Part shown: positions 44,461 to 56,200 of the stretch, piece after piece
Position numbering within the stretch: position 1 is the first letter of the stretch
How the letters are laid out: each line of letters opens with the position of its first letter
NCBI GenBank assembly: GCA_950097015.1
Contig: CATNEN010000038.1
Span: forward strand, 10,350,001 to 10,414,000
Length of the DNA: 64,000 nt
Direction of reading: 5' to 3'
Source: Macrostomum hystrix
Lineage: Eukaryota; Platyhelminthes; Macrostomidae
Translations under genes and position numbers: made by a program
The notes under the pieces: generated by a model
Told to the model about the DNA's origin: nothing
The model's database searches: none
The model's input: the letters and a program-made list of their open reading frames with translations, nothing else

Positions 44461-46254
44461 CTATTTGGTGCTTGCAGCGGTGCTGCTGTCTCGGCTGCTC
44501 ACCCATCCGGTCATCCGGCCGAGCAGGCAGGCCTTCAGGCAGCGACGAAACTCGGTGCAGCGCCAGGCCAGCAGCAGCCAGCTGAGGCACAGCTCGTAGA
44601 CGATCAGCAGCTCGCTGACGCGGCAGAGCAGGACAACAGCACGCAGGTTAGCCGGATTGGTGCCTGGCGCCTGGCTCATTGTGAAGGCCAAGACTGTGGC
44701 GGCTACACACGGCAGCGAGCTGGCCACGAGAGCTCCGGACATGACTAGGCAGACCAGGCAGCTGCGAACTCCGCCATCAACAGCAGAGCCAACTCGGGCC
44801 CGGAGCCTCGGCCCGGAGATGAGGTCCTGGTGGCGCTGAAGAATGCGCCAGACGCGAACGGCCAGAGCCGCGTTAACAGCAAGCATCGTCAGGATGAGAA
44901 GGGCTGGCGGGTAGCCCAGCCCAATGCCGTAGAAAAAGTTCATTCCGGCCACAATGCCCGAATCGTAGGCGAATTTGGCGCAGGAGACGGCTCCGCTGGA
45001 GGCGCTGACAATCCAGCGCGAGGTGCCCAGCTCGTAGCCCGCCATGACAACGGTTGCTAGGCAAGCCAACAGGCATGCTCGAATTGCTGTACCACGGCCT
45101 GGGGTGTTAATAGTAAAAAAGTCGCAGATAGTCTATGGTCAATATACCCTTATTAGGAGCCGAAGCCTGAATCACTGGACAAGCTGCTTCCGGAATCGAA
45201 GCAGGAATCGCAGCTAGAGTCAAAGCAAGCAAGAACCGCAAACAAGATCGAAGTAGGAACATTGACCGGGAATCGCAGCAAGAGTTGCTAGTAAAGATTC
45301 AAACTAGGAATCGTACCAGGCAAAGGCTGTAAGCATAGGCGGTCGGTGTCAGAGCGGTTATCGCGTTTGCCTCTCGCACCACGAACCCTAAGTTCGATTC
45401 CACGGCGAGGCCACATTCATTTGTGGGCTTGTCGTGCAATTTACGCCCTTGAGGGCCAACCTCCAAGGCACAGTGAGAGTGTACACTGCCTGACGATTAT
45501 TATTATTATTATTATGATTATTATTATTATTATTATTATTATAAGGCTGTAAGCATTGTAAAAGCTGCTTCTAGAATCGTTCCAGGAATCGCATCAAGAA
45601 TCGAAGCACGAGCTGCATCCGAGCTGAGCAGGAGCAAGAGCACGAGATGCTTCGATTCGATTCGGCTCTTGCTTCGATTCTAGCTGCGATTCCTGGTTGT
45701 CTCAGATTGTCTAAGAATCCCTAGAAGTTCTCACCGAAGCGCTGGCAGAGGAAAGGCCGGTAGATGGCTAGGACCCGGTCTAGTGACATGGCGGTTGGCA
45801 GGCCGTAGGTCAGCAGGATCAGCCAGGCCTGCAGGAAGCTGACAGTCCGACAGGCAGCGTCCGAGGCGTTGCCGACGATGAAGCCAACTGAGCCGGCGCT
45901 GAGCCAAGGCAGGCCGTAGGGTAGAAAAAATTTGAGCAGTCCGAAGTTGAGCACAAAAGCGCAGCTGGCTGCAGACGACAGGCCGAGGTAGACCCCCTGC
46001 CTGCTCCGCTCCTTGGCTCTGGCTCGGCTGAGCAGCAGCCAGGTTGCCAGGGCGTTGCCGGGCACGCCGACCAGCAGGAGGGCGAGAGTAGGGACGCCTG
46101 ACAGAACGCCGAGAATCGAACCCAGGGCACACAGCAGACGCTGTGAGTCGGTTCTGTCCACCGACCAGCAGGGCTGCAGCAGGTAGGCCAGCGAGAAGCT
46201 GAAAAATCCTGACGATGGATTCGGCGTCGGTGTCGATGAGTTTAGCTGGGCCAT
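44461..46254 (-). CDS. Rhodopsin-type seven-transmembrane receptor, second
   Basis: A predicted class A G-protein-coupled receptor at the plasma membrane, ligand unknown. Exon 1 is 46254-45735 and exon 2 is 45086-44461. The junction G|CA makes an Ala codon and joins CQRF to IRACLLACLATVV, which completes TM4; total 381 residues. The N-terminus MAQLNSST has a possible N-glycosylation site. TM1 has VGVPGNALATWLLL, TM3 ends in the classical SLDRVLAIYRPF, and the second extracellular loop has SSGAVSCAKF. TM6 is VCLVMSGALVASSLPCVAAT. TM7 reads VYELCLSWLLLAWRCTEF without NPxxY. The tail is Ser/Thr-rich. It is not closely similar to the GPCR at 22187. Its intron carries a SINE. The start ATG lies within a perfect 19-bp palindrome. 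Confidence 0.87.
45337..45542 (+). mobile_element. SINE family B, short form, with 14-bp target duplication
   Basis: Head GGTCGGTGTCAGAGCGGTTA and B-box AAGTTCGATTCCACGGC, then the first part of the family B body (CCTCCAAGGCACAGTGAGAG) directly followed by a 40-bp (ATT)n tail. About 150 bp of the 3' body found at 31750-32109 are absent, yet the tail is intact. The perfect duplication AAGGCTGTAAGCAT lies at 45323-45336 and 45543-45556. It sits in the second GPCR's intron. Confidence 0.93.
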
Positions 46255-46270
46255 AGCAACGGTTGCTATG
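46252..46270. promoter_or_regulatory. Perfect 19-bp palindrome over a start codon
   Basis: CATAGCAACGGTTGCTATG is a perfect 9-1-9 inverted repeat. Each arm is the RFX half-site GTTGCTATG, in inverted order relative to a normal X-box. It spans the start codon of the GPCR (CAT on the plus strand). Confidence 0.35.
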
Positions 46271-46549
46271 CTGGACGAGTTTGAGATCGAGTTTGTTAGA
46301 ATCGTCTCTTGTCACCAGGCTGACTTTCATTTATAGAGAGAAATATTCTAGATTAACTAACGATGATTGGCTAAATCATATTTGAGTCACAATGTCTCTA
46401 CTAAAAATCCAGGCGGCAGTTCCCTGCTGGCTTTGAATGAGCAGCTAAAAAATTCGAAACTCAATTGAAAAACGAACTGCCTTTAATGTTTTGTGAAACA
46501 TATTTTTTTCAGCTTTATGAATTGTGAATATATTTCTGAGTGGTCAACG

Positions 46550-47480
46550 TCAAGGGATTGAAATTTTGGGGATTGTGAATCTATGGAGATTGTAAATCTT
46601 TGGGGATTGTGAATCTATGGGGACAGTGAATCTATGGGGACTGTGAATCTATGGGGATTTTGAATCTATGAGGATTGTAAATCTATGGGGATTGTGAATC
46701 TATGGGGATTGTGAATCTATGAGGATTGTAAATCTATGGGGATTGTGAATCTGTGGGGGTTGTGAATCTATGAGGATTGTAAATCCATGAGGATTTTGAA
46801 TCTATGGGGATCATGAATGTATGGGGATTGTGAATCTATGGGGATTGTGAATCTATGAGGATTGTGAATCTATGATGATTGTGAATCTGTGGGGATTGTG
46901 AATCTATGAGGATTAGGAATCTATGAGGATTGGGAATCTATTGGGATTGTGAATCTATGGGGATTGTGAATCTATGGGGATTGTGAATCTATAATGATTG
47001 TGAATCTGTGGGGATTGTGAATCTATGAGGATTAGGAATCTATGAGGATTGGGAATCTATTAGGATTGTGAATCTATGGGGATTGTGAATCTATAAGGAT
47101 TGTGAATCTATGGGGATCGTGAAACCATGAGAATTGTGAATCTATGAGGATTGGGAATCTATGGGGATTGTGAATCTATGGGGATTGTGAATCTATGATG
47201 ATTGTGAATCTGTGGGGATTGTGAATCTATGAGGATTAGGAATCTATGAGGATTGGGAATCTATTGGGATTGTGAATCTATGGGGATTGTGAATCTATAA
47301 GGATTGTGAATCTATGGGGATCGTGAAACCATGAGAATTGTGAATCTATGAGGATTGGGAATCTATGGGGATTGTGAATCTATGGGGATTGTGAATCTAT
47401 GGGGATTGTGAATCTATGGGGATCGTGAAACCATGAGAATTGTGAATCTATGAGGATTGGGAATCTATGAGGATTGGGAG
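46550..47480. repeat. 18-bp minisatellite upstream of the Ly6 gene
   Basis: Unit GGGGATTGTGAATCTATG with AGGATT and GGAATC variants, about 50 copies. It is the same family as the array at 48505-49945 inside the Ly6 gene intron. A block with GATCGTGAAACCATGAGAAT recurs several times in both arrays. Confidence 0.95.
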
Positions 47481-48362
47481 ACTATATTTCTAAAATAATA
47501 TATTTCTAAAAACGATCGTTTTAGTTAGGTGTTTCTACTTTTAGTAGTATAAAACGGTAAAATCATGTGCACTTGTTGTTCATACAAATTCGCTACACAA
47601 TGTAGTGCACACAATACTTCAGCACTCTACACTGTCATTTTGCTTGCTTTCGATGGTTAAAGCTGTGGAAAAAGATTTGATTAACGTGTGGAAGGCATGG
47701 AAAATCCCTAATGTGAATACATTTATTACTCATTTGCGCATGGCCCTAGCAGACAGACAGAATGTTAGATAGATCCCTATTTTCTATAGTCCGGGACTTT
47801 TCCAGTAAGCGCCACACCCTAAAAACGTTTTTTCTGACAGCTTCAAAGTGGAATCATCTATATTGGTTCGCGCTTTTTGCATTACCCGGCGGTAATCCAG
47901 AGCAGATAACTTTCACTCACACAGGCCTGTGTGCTCAGAGTTCTTCCCCTGAAGTCCTGGCCTTCTCTTGTCCCCAACTAAAGTGGATAGGAAAATATTA
48001 GATAGGATTTAGGATTGGACGCGGATAGGAAATCTAGTAAGGGAATTAGGATCTAGTGTACATTGCAAAGCTGCAGCAACAGCAGCAGCAGCAGCAACCT
48101 TTGGACGGTCGGACACGCTTCTGAGAGGTTCTGGGATCTGCGGCCCTGTACTTGAATCCCAATTTTCATTGGCTCCCACGTCGACAACCTCGCGGGGTAG
48201 AAGATGGAAGGAGAGAAGGGATAAAATGGAGATTCGAGTGGCACAGGAGGAAGAGAATGTACAGGCTGCTGTCTCTTATCCTTTTTAACTTTATTTGGTT
48301 ATTTTTCATTCCGAAATTTCTGAGCTATTCGCACCCTTAAAAACTGCTTTGCGATTACAAGA
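47481..48362. other. Upstream region of the Ly6 gene
   Basis: No coding region recognised. A short (CAG)n stretch lies at about 48070-48095. The region probably holds the promoter and 5' UTR of the gene at 48363. Confidence 0.45.
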
Positions 48363-50504
48363 ATGAGCAAATATTCGCCTAAGACAACTTTGGTGACGAT
48401 GCTGCTGCTGCTGCTGTTACTGCAATTCTTGTTCTACGTCTCAGGTCAAGGTGAGATTGAGTGTTAGTTTACTGAGAACGACAGAAATTGCTAGTGTAGA
48501 TTGGGAATCTATGGGGATTTTGAATAAGTGGGGATTGTGAATCTATGGGGATTGTGAATCTATGAGGATTGTGAATCTCTGGGGATTGTGAATCTATTAG
48601 GATTGTGAATATATGGGGATTGTGAATCTATGGGGATTGTGAATTAGTAGGGATTGTGAATCTATGGGGATTGTGAATATATGGGGATTGTGAATCTATG
48701 GGGATTGTGAATATATGGGGATTGTGAATCTATGGGGATTGTGAATCTATGGGGATTGTGAATATATGGGGATTGTGAATCTATGGGGATTGTGAATTAG
48801 TAGGGATTGTGAATCTATGGGGATTGTGAATTAATGGGGATTGTGAATCTATGGCGATTGTGAATTAGTAGGGATTGTGAATCTATGGGGATTTTGAATT
48901 AGTGGGGATTTTGAATCTATGGGGATTGTGAATCTATGGGGATTGTGAATCTATGGGGATTGTGAATGTATGGGGATCGTGAAACCATGAGAATTGTGAA
49001 TCTATGAGGATTGTGAATCTATGAGGATTGGGAAACTATTGGGATTGTAATCCTATGTGCATCGTGAATCTGTGGGGATTGTGAATCTATTGGGATTGTG
49101 AATCTATGAGGATTGTGAATCTATGGGGATTTTGAATCTATGGGGATTGTGAATCTATGAGGATTGTGAATTAGTAAGGATTGTGAATATATGGGGATTG
49201 TGAATCTATGGGGATTGTGAATTAGTAGGGATTGTGAATCTATGGGGATTGTGAATTAATGGGGATTGTGAATCTATGGGGATTGTGAATCTATGGGGAT
49301 TGTGAATCTATGGGGATCGTGAAACCATGAGAATTGTGAATCTATGAGGATTGTGAATCTATGAGGATTGTGAATCTATGAGGATTGGGAAATTATTGGG
49401 ATTGTAAACCTATGTGCATCGTGAATCTGTGGGGATTGTGAATCTATTGGGATTGTGAATCTATGAGGATTGTGAATCTATGGGGATTTTGAATCTATGG
49501 GGATTGTGAATCTATGAGGATTGTGAATTAGTAGGGATTGTGAATATATGGGGATTGTGAATCTATGGGGATTGTGAATTAGTAGGGATTGTGAATCTAT
49601 GGGGATTGTGAATTAATGGGGATTGTGAATCTATGGGGATCGTGAAACCATGAGAATTGTGAATCTATGAGGATTGTGAATCTATGAGGATTGGGAAACT
49701 ATTGGGATTGTAAACCTATGTGCATCGTGAATCTGTGGGGATTGTGAATCTATTGGGATTGTGAATCTATGAGGATTGTGAATCTATGGGGATTTTGAAT
49801 CTATGAGGATTGTAATTCTATGGGGATTGTGAATCTATGGGGATTTTGAATCTATGAGGATTGTGAATCTATGGGGATTGTGAATCTATGGGGATTGTGA
49901 ATCTATGGGGATTGTGAAGTAATGAGGATTGTGAATCTACAGCCTTGATTCAGTAAACTGAGGCGAAAATAAGGACGGTTTTCCAGTCCACGGACTGAAG
50001 AGATGTACACTCAATGCATCTAATCTCAAGGCATCCCCACAAACTCAATCCCCACAAACCGCAGTTTTCCCATCGGACTCCGCTGGCGGAATCTCCTGCT
50101 TCCAGTGCCACTCGGTCAACAACTCGGATCCCAGCTGTCGCGATCCGTTCAACGCCTCGCTGTTTTCTCAGAAATCCCAGATGTGCTACGAGGGTCGGCC
50201 AGGAAGGAGGGGCAGCTTTCCCGGCCGCTACTGCTTCAAGATCAAAGGCGTCCGGTCCTCCGACGGCGTCGAGGTAATCGTGCGTCGATGCAGTGTCGAC
50301 ACGCTGGTTGACAACTCATTGAAGAGTCACAGCGGCTACTTCAAGATCCAGAGCGTCAATGAGTCAACGCAGCAGTTCTATGGCACCGTGTCCATGTGCC
50401 GCTTCGACGGCTGCAACTCAGCGACATCGAGTGCTTCTCTGAGCCCGGCTGCACTTTTGCTGCTGTCCACTGTGGCTTTGTTGGCCGACTGGCTGTCTGA
50501 ATAG
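48363..50504 (+). CDS. Ly6/uPAR three-finger protein, quiver/sleepless-like
   Basis: A small secreted or GPI-anchored cell-surface protein. Exon 1 is 48363-48450 and exon 2 is 50065-50504; phase 1 at the junction gives 175 residues. Exon 1 encodes the signal peptide (TMLLLLLLLQFLFYVSG). Exon 2 starts the mature domain with ISCFQCHSVNNSDPSC, then QMCYEG, RYCFKIKGVRSSDG, EVIVRRCSVDTL, and closes with VSMCRFDGCNSA, the typical Ly6 end CxxxxCN. A hydrophobic C-terminal tail (SPAALLLLSTVALLADWL) fits a GPI signal. The pattern CFQCxS-DPxCxDPF with YCFKIKG resembles the insect quiver/sleepless group, which modulates ion channels and receptors; function here is not shown. Intron 1 is filled with an 18-bp minisatellite, and the stop codon is the first unit of another array. 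Confidence 0.9.
48505..49945. repeat. 18-bp minisatellite filling the Ly6 intron
   Basis: Unit GGGGATTGTGAATCTATG, about 80 copies, with TTAGTAG, ATATATG and GAGGATT variants. A long higher-order block containing AACCTATGTGCATCGTGAAT recurs near 49035, 49400 and 49705, a period of roughly 300-365 bp. Together with 46550-47480 it brackets the first exon of the gene. Confidence 0.97.
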
Positions 50505-51350
50505 ATGGAGTGACTCTCTCTCTCTATCTCTGAATAGATGGAGTGACTCTCTCTCTATCTCTGAATAAATGGAGTCACTCTCTCTCTATCTCTGAATAGA
50601 TGGAGTGACTCTCTCTCTATCTCTGAATAAATGGAGTGACTCTCTCTCTATCTCTGAATAGATGGAGTGACTCTCTCTCTATCTCTGAATAGATGGAGTG
50701 ACTCTCTCTCTATCTCTGAATAGATGGAGTGACTCTCTCTCTATCTCTGAATAGATGGAGTGACTCTCTCTCTATCTCTGAATAGATGGAGTGACTCTCT
50801 CTCTATCTCTGAATAGATGGAGTGGCTCTCTCTCTATCTCTGAATAGATGGAGTGACTCTCTCTATCTCTGAATAGATGGAGTGACTCTCTCTATCACTG
50901 AATAGATGGAGTGACTCTCTCTATCTCTGAATAGATGGAGTGACTCTCTCTCTCTATCTCTGAATAAATGGAGTGACTCTCTCTATCTCTGAATAAATGG
51001 AGTGACTCTCTCTCTATCTCTGAATAAATGGAGTGACTCTCTCTATCTCTGAATAAATGGAGTGACTCTCTCTATCTCTGAATAAATGGAGTGACTCTCT
51101 CTCTATCTCTGAATAAATGGAGTGACTCTCTCTATCTCTGAATAAATGGAGTGACTCTCTCTCTCTATCTCTGAATAAATGGAGTGACTCTCTCTCTATC
51201 TCTGAATAGATGGAGTGACTCTCTCTCTCTATCTCTGAATAGATGGAGTGACTCTCTCTCTCTATCTCAGAATAAATGGAGTGACTCTCTCTCTCTCTCT
51301 GAATAAATGGAGTGACTCTCTCTATCTCTGAATAAATGGAGTGACTCTCC
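50494..51350. repeat. Minisatellite beginning in the Ly6 stop codon
   Basis: Units of 26-32 bp share TCTGAATAGATGGAGTGACT followed by a (CT)n-TAT stretch of variable length; later units read AATAAATGG in place of AATAGATGG. About 29 copies. The first unit is the coding end (TCTGAATAG, Ser-Glu-stop) and the following bases. Confidence 0.95.
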
Positions 51351-52120
51351 CAGCATAGTTTGATGCAAATGCAAATAATATTTACAGGATTATATTTTTG
51401 GCTGAGGTATAACTGAATACTGCTAACATTCTGCTTACAAAGTGTTCCATTCTGTGAACTAGAAATTGTATAATAAAATGTTTGCTTATTGTTCTGTGTT
51501 CCGAAAAGTAATGCTTACTTTGGGCATATCTGCTAATTGCTTAAGTGCAACAAAATAGAGACTTTTAATATTTGTCTGTGTCAAACGATAAATTATATGT
51601 CTATTTTAACGAAAGAAATATTTACCCTTTTACAGTAAAATATTCGTTCTAATAATATCACTCCTAATATATATGTTTTTCTGTGTATGATTTTCGCTGT
51701 GTTTTTATGTGTTGTTTTCATCACACAAAAGCCCATGAAAAATATTTGCCGATATCATTGAGTCAATTTTTTTTCAATATTCTCTTATTCCTACTAATAT
51801 AGTAGTGCGCACAGAAAATTTAACTTTTCAATGACGAGTTAAAAATGAACTATGACGAATTCAAGTGACGTGTCATTGCAAAATAGAATTCACAGATTAT
51901 ATTTTAGAAGTTCGAATTTGAACTTCCAAAATTTGAGGAATTTATTAGATCCTAGAAATACCTAGAAATCCTAGAAATCCATCAAAATCCATCAAAGGAG
52001 CTAGGTAGATGAATTTTAATGTTCACCAAATTTCGGGATTTCAAGAATTTCGGAAACAGACAGTTTTTTATTGTAGGCTTTGTGAGCTCGTGAGTTTTTA
52101 GCTGATTTTGATTTTTGGGG
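51351..52120. other. Intergenic, no gene seen
   Basis: AT-rich DNA with no conserved frame. A near-palindrome (GAAGTTCGAATTTGAACTTC) occurs at about 51908-51927. Confidence 0.45.
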
Positions 52121-52124
52121 AAAA

Positions 52125-52700
52125 ATGATTTTTAGGATTTTGATAAATTCTGTGGCTTCGATGGATTTTAAGGATTTTGATGGATTTTGTGGATTTGAGG
52201 GATTTTGGGGATTTTTTTATTTCGGGAATTTGGTAAATTTTAGGGATTTAATGGATTTTGGGGATTTGATGGATTTTGGGGATTTGATGAATTTTGGAGA
52301 TTTGATGAATTTTGGAGATTTAATGGATTTTTGGGATTTGATGTAACTTATGGATTTAATGGATTTTGGGGATTTAATGGATTTTGGGGATTTGATGTAT
52401 TTTGTGGATTCAATGGATTTTTTGGATTTGATGGGTTTTGGGGATTTGATGGATTTTGGGGATTTGATGGGTTTTGGGGATTTGATGGATTTTGGGGATT
52501 TGATGGATTTTGGGGATTTGATGGGTTTTGGGGATTTGATGTAACTTGGGGATTTGATGGATTTTTGGGATTTGATGGATTTTCGAAATTTGATGGATTT
52601 TCGGAATTTGATGGATTTTGGGGATTTGATGGATTTTGGGGAATTCGTGGACTTTGGGTATTTGATTTTGGATTTTGGGGATCTAACGAGTTTTGAGATT
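52125..52700. repeat. 18-bp minisatellite, GGGGATTTGATGGATTTT
   Basis: About 30 copies, with GTAACTT, CGAAATT and GGGTTTT variants and degenerate ends. Long open frames on both strands (DGFWGF and NPQNPS repeats) are artefacts of the unit. Confidence 0.95.
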
Positions 52701-52739
52701 TAAGTGACTTTATGATTTCCCTCGAAATCCCAAAGTGCC

Positions 52740-53108
52740 TCAAATTGAATTGCCGTGATGACACCGGACTGTCTATCGGAGTGCTTTATGGGGACACGCC
52801 GCACCTGTTCGTTCTAGTGCTCGACTGGTTGCTTCGCACTGCCCTGCCGACTAACGATGACGGTTTTCCGTTGCCGCGACGCGTGGTACGACGCCAACCT
52901 GAGAGCACGCCCTGCTGCCCTTGACTGTCCAGGGCGCCCAGCGGCAGCTGGACAAGCTGGTTGCCGCTGCTTCGAGGGTCGGCCTGGTGGTCAACACGCT
53001 AAATATCGTCGTGCTCTGCGTGCCGGGCGACACCGAGGTCATTATTTTCTGCCGAGGCCCTGACGGGCAGGACTATTATTTGTTATTTAATGGTCTGAGG
53101 CGGCTTTA
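52740..53108 (+). pseudogene. RTE-type LINE reverse transcriptase fragment
   Basis: Remnant of a non-LTR retrotransposon. In one frame it reads SIGVLYGDTPHLFVLVLDWL and ends RRQPESTPC before a stop; another frame then continues GAQRQLDKLVAAASRVGLVV and VVLCVPGDTEVIIFCRG. The catalytic YADD block expected between the two parts is missing, so a deletion plus frameshift killed it. It is the same family as 63556-64000 but in the opposite orientation. Confidence 0.85.
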
Positions 53109-53227
53109 GCATATTTTTTATTAAATAGAGTCAGTCATTGTTGGGTTTTTAAATCAATCAGTGCAGAATTGAACTTTAATTGTAATGTTACAGGCCTAAA
53201 TAATATTTTGATAGCCTAACAATCCCA

Positions 53228-56200
53228 CCGCTGTTACCAAAGTTGTAGTAGGTCTTATTTAATAAATCTTATCGCTGACACCAAAGTTGTAGTAGGTCTT
53301 ATTTAATAAATCTTATCGCTGACACCAAAGTTGTAGTAGGTCTTATTTAATAAATCTTATCGCTGACACCAAAGTTGTAGTAGGTCTTATTTAATAAATA
53401 TTATCGCTGACACCAAAGTTGTAGTAGGTCTTATTTAATAAATCTTATCGATGACACCAAAGTTGTAGTAGGTCTTATTTAATAAATCTTATCGCTGACA
53501 CCAAAGTTGTAGTAGGTCTTATTTAATAAATCTTATCGCTGACACCAAAGTTGTAGTAGGTCTAATTTAATAAATCTTATCGCTGACACCAAAGTTGTAG
53601 TAGGTCTTATTTAATAAATCTTATCGCTGACACCAAAGTTGTAGTAGGTCTAATTTAATAAATCTTATCGCTGACACCAAAGTTGTAGTAGGTCTAATTT
53701 AATAAATCTTATCGCTGACACCAAAGTTGTAGTAGGTCTTATTTAATAAATCTTATCGCTGACACCAAAGTTGTAGTAGGTCTTATTTAATAAATCTTAT
53801 CGCTGACACCAAAGTTGTAGTAGGTCTTATTTAATAAATCTTATCGTATCGCTGACACCAAAGTTGTAGTAGGTCTTATTTAATAAATCTTATCGCTGAC
53901 AACAAAGTTGTAGTAGGTCTTATTAATAAATCTTATCGCTGACACCAAAGTTGTAGTAGGTCTTATTTAATAAATCTTATCGCTGACACCAAAGTTGTAG
54001 TAGGTCTTATTTAATAAATCTTATCGCTGACAACCAAAGTTGTAGTAGGTCTTATTTAATAAATCTTATCGCTGACACCAAGTTGTAGTAGGTCTTATTT
54101 AATAAATCTTATCGCTGACACCAAAGTTGTAGTAGGTCTTATTTAATAAATCTTATCGCTGACACCAAAGTTGTAGTAGGTCTTATTTAATAAATCTTAT
54201 CGCTGACACCAAAGTTGTAGTAGGTCTTATTTAATAAATCTTATCGCTGACACCAAAGTTGTAGTAGGTCTAATTTAATAAATCTTATCGCTGACACCAA
54301 AGTTGTAGTAGGTCTAATTTAATAAATCTTATCGCTGACACCAAAGTTGTAGTAGGTATTATTTAATAAATCTTATCGCTGACACCAAAGTTGTAGTAGG
54401 TCTAATTTAATAAATCTTATCGCTGACACCAAAGTTGTAGTAGGTCTAATTTAATAAATCTTATCGCTGACACCAAAGTTGTAGTAGGTCTTATTTAATA
54501 AATCTTATCGCTGACACCAAAGTTGTAGTAGGTCTAATTTAATAAATCTTATCGCTGACACCAAAGTTGTAGTAGGTCTAATTTAATAAATCTTATCGCT
54601 GACACCAAAGTTGTAGTAGGTCTTATTTAATAAATCTTATCGCTGACACCAAAGTTGTAGTAGGTCTTATTTAATAAATCTTATCGCTGACACCAAAGTT
54701 GTAGTAGGTCTTATTTAATAAATCTTATCGCTGACACCAAAGTTGTAGTAGGTCTTATTTAATAAATCTTATCGCTGACACCAAAGTTGTAGTAGGTCTT
54801 ATTTAATAAATCTTATCGCTGACACCAAAGTTGTAGTAGGTCTTATTTAATAAATCTTATCGCTGACAAAAAAGTTGTAGTAGGTCTTATTTAATAAATC
54901 TTATCGCTGACACCAAAGTTGTAGTAGGTCTTATTTAATAAATCTTATCGCTGACACCAAAGTTGTAGTAGGTCTTATTTAATAAATCTTATCGCTGACA
55001 CCAAAGTTGTAGTAGGTCTTATTTAATAAATCTTATCGCTGACACCAAAGTTGTAGTAGGTCTTATTTAATAAATATTATCGCTGACACCAAAGTTGTAG
55101 TAGGTCTTATTTAATAAATCTTATCGATGACACCAAAGTTGTAGTAGGTCTTATTTAATAAATCTTATCCCTGACACCAAAGTTGTAGTAGGTCTTATTT
55201 AATAAATCTTATCGCTGACACCAAAGTTGTAGTAGGTCTTATTTAATAAATCTTATCGCTGACACCAAAGTTGTAGTAGGTCTTATTTAATAAATCTTAT
55301 CCCTGACACCAAAGTTGTAGTAGGTCTTATTTAATAAATCTTATCGCTGACACCAAAGTTGTAGTAGGTCTTATTTAATAAATCTTATCGCTGACACCAA
55401 AGTTGTAGTAGGTCTTATTTAATAAATCTTATCGCTGACACCAAAGTTGTAGTAGGTCTTATTTAATAAATCTTATCGCTGACACCAAAGTTGTAGTAGG
55501 TCTAATTTAATAAATCTTATCGCTGACACCAAAGTTGTAGTAGGTCTAACTTAATAAATCTTATCGCTGACACCAAAGTTGTAGTAGGTCTTATTTAATA
55601 AATCTTATCGCTGACACCAAAGTTGTAGTAGGTCTAATTTAATAAATCTTATCGCTGACACCAAAGTTGTAGTAGGTCTTATTTAATAAATCTTATCGCT
55701 GACACCAAAGTTGTAGTAGGTCTTATTTAATAAATATTATCGCTGACACCAAAGTTGTAGTAGGTCTTATTTAATAAATCTTATCGATGACACCAAAGTT
55801 GTAGTAGGTCTTATTTAATAAATCTTATCCCTGACACCAAAGTTGTAGTAGGTCTTATTTAATAAATCTTATCGCTGACACCAAAGTTGTAGTAGGTCTA
55901 ATTTAATAAATCTTATCGCTGACACCAAAGTTGTAGTAGGTCTTATTTAATAAATCTTATCCCTGACACCAAAGTTGTAGTAGGTCTTAATTAATAAATC
56001 TTATCGCTGACACCAAAGTTGTAGTAGGTCTAATTTAATAAATCTTATCGCTGACACCAAAGTTGTAGTAGGTCTTATTTAATAAATCTTATCGCTGACA
56101 CCAAAGTTGTAGTAGGTCTTATTTAATAAATCTTATCGCTGACACCAAAGTTGTTGTAGGTCTTATTTAATAAATCTTATCGCTGACACCAAAGTTGTAG

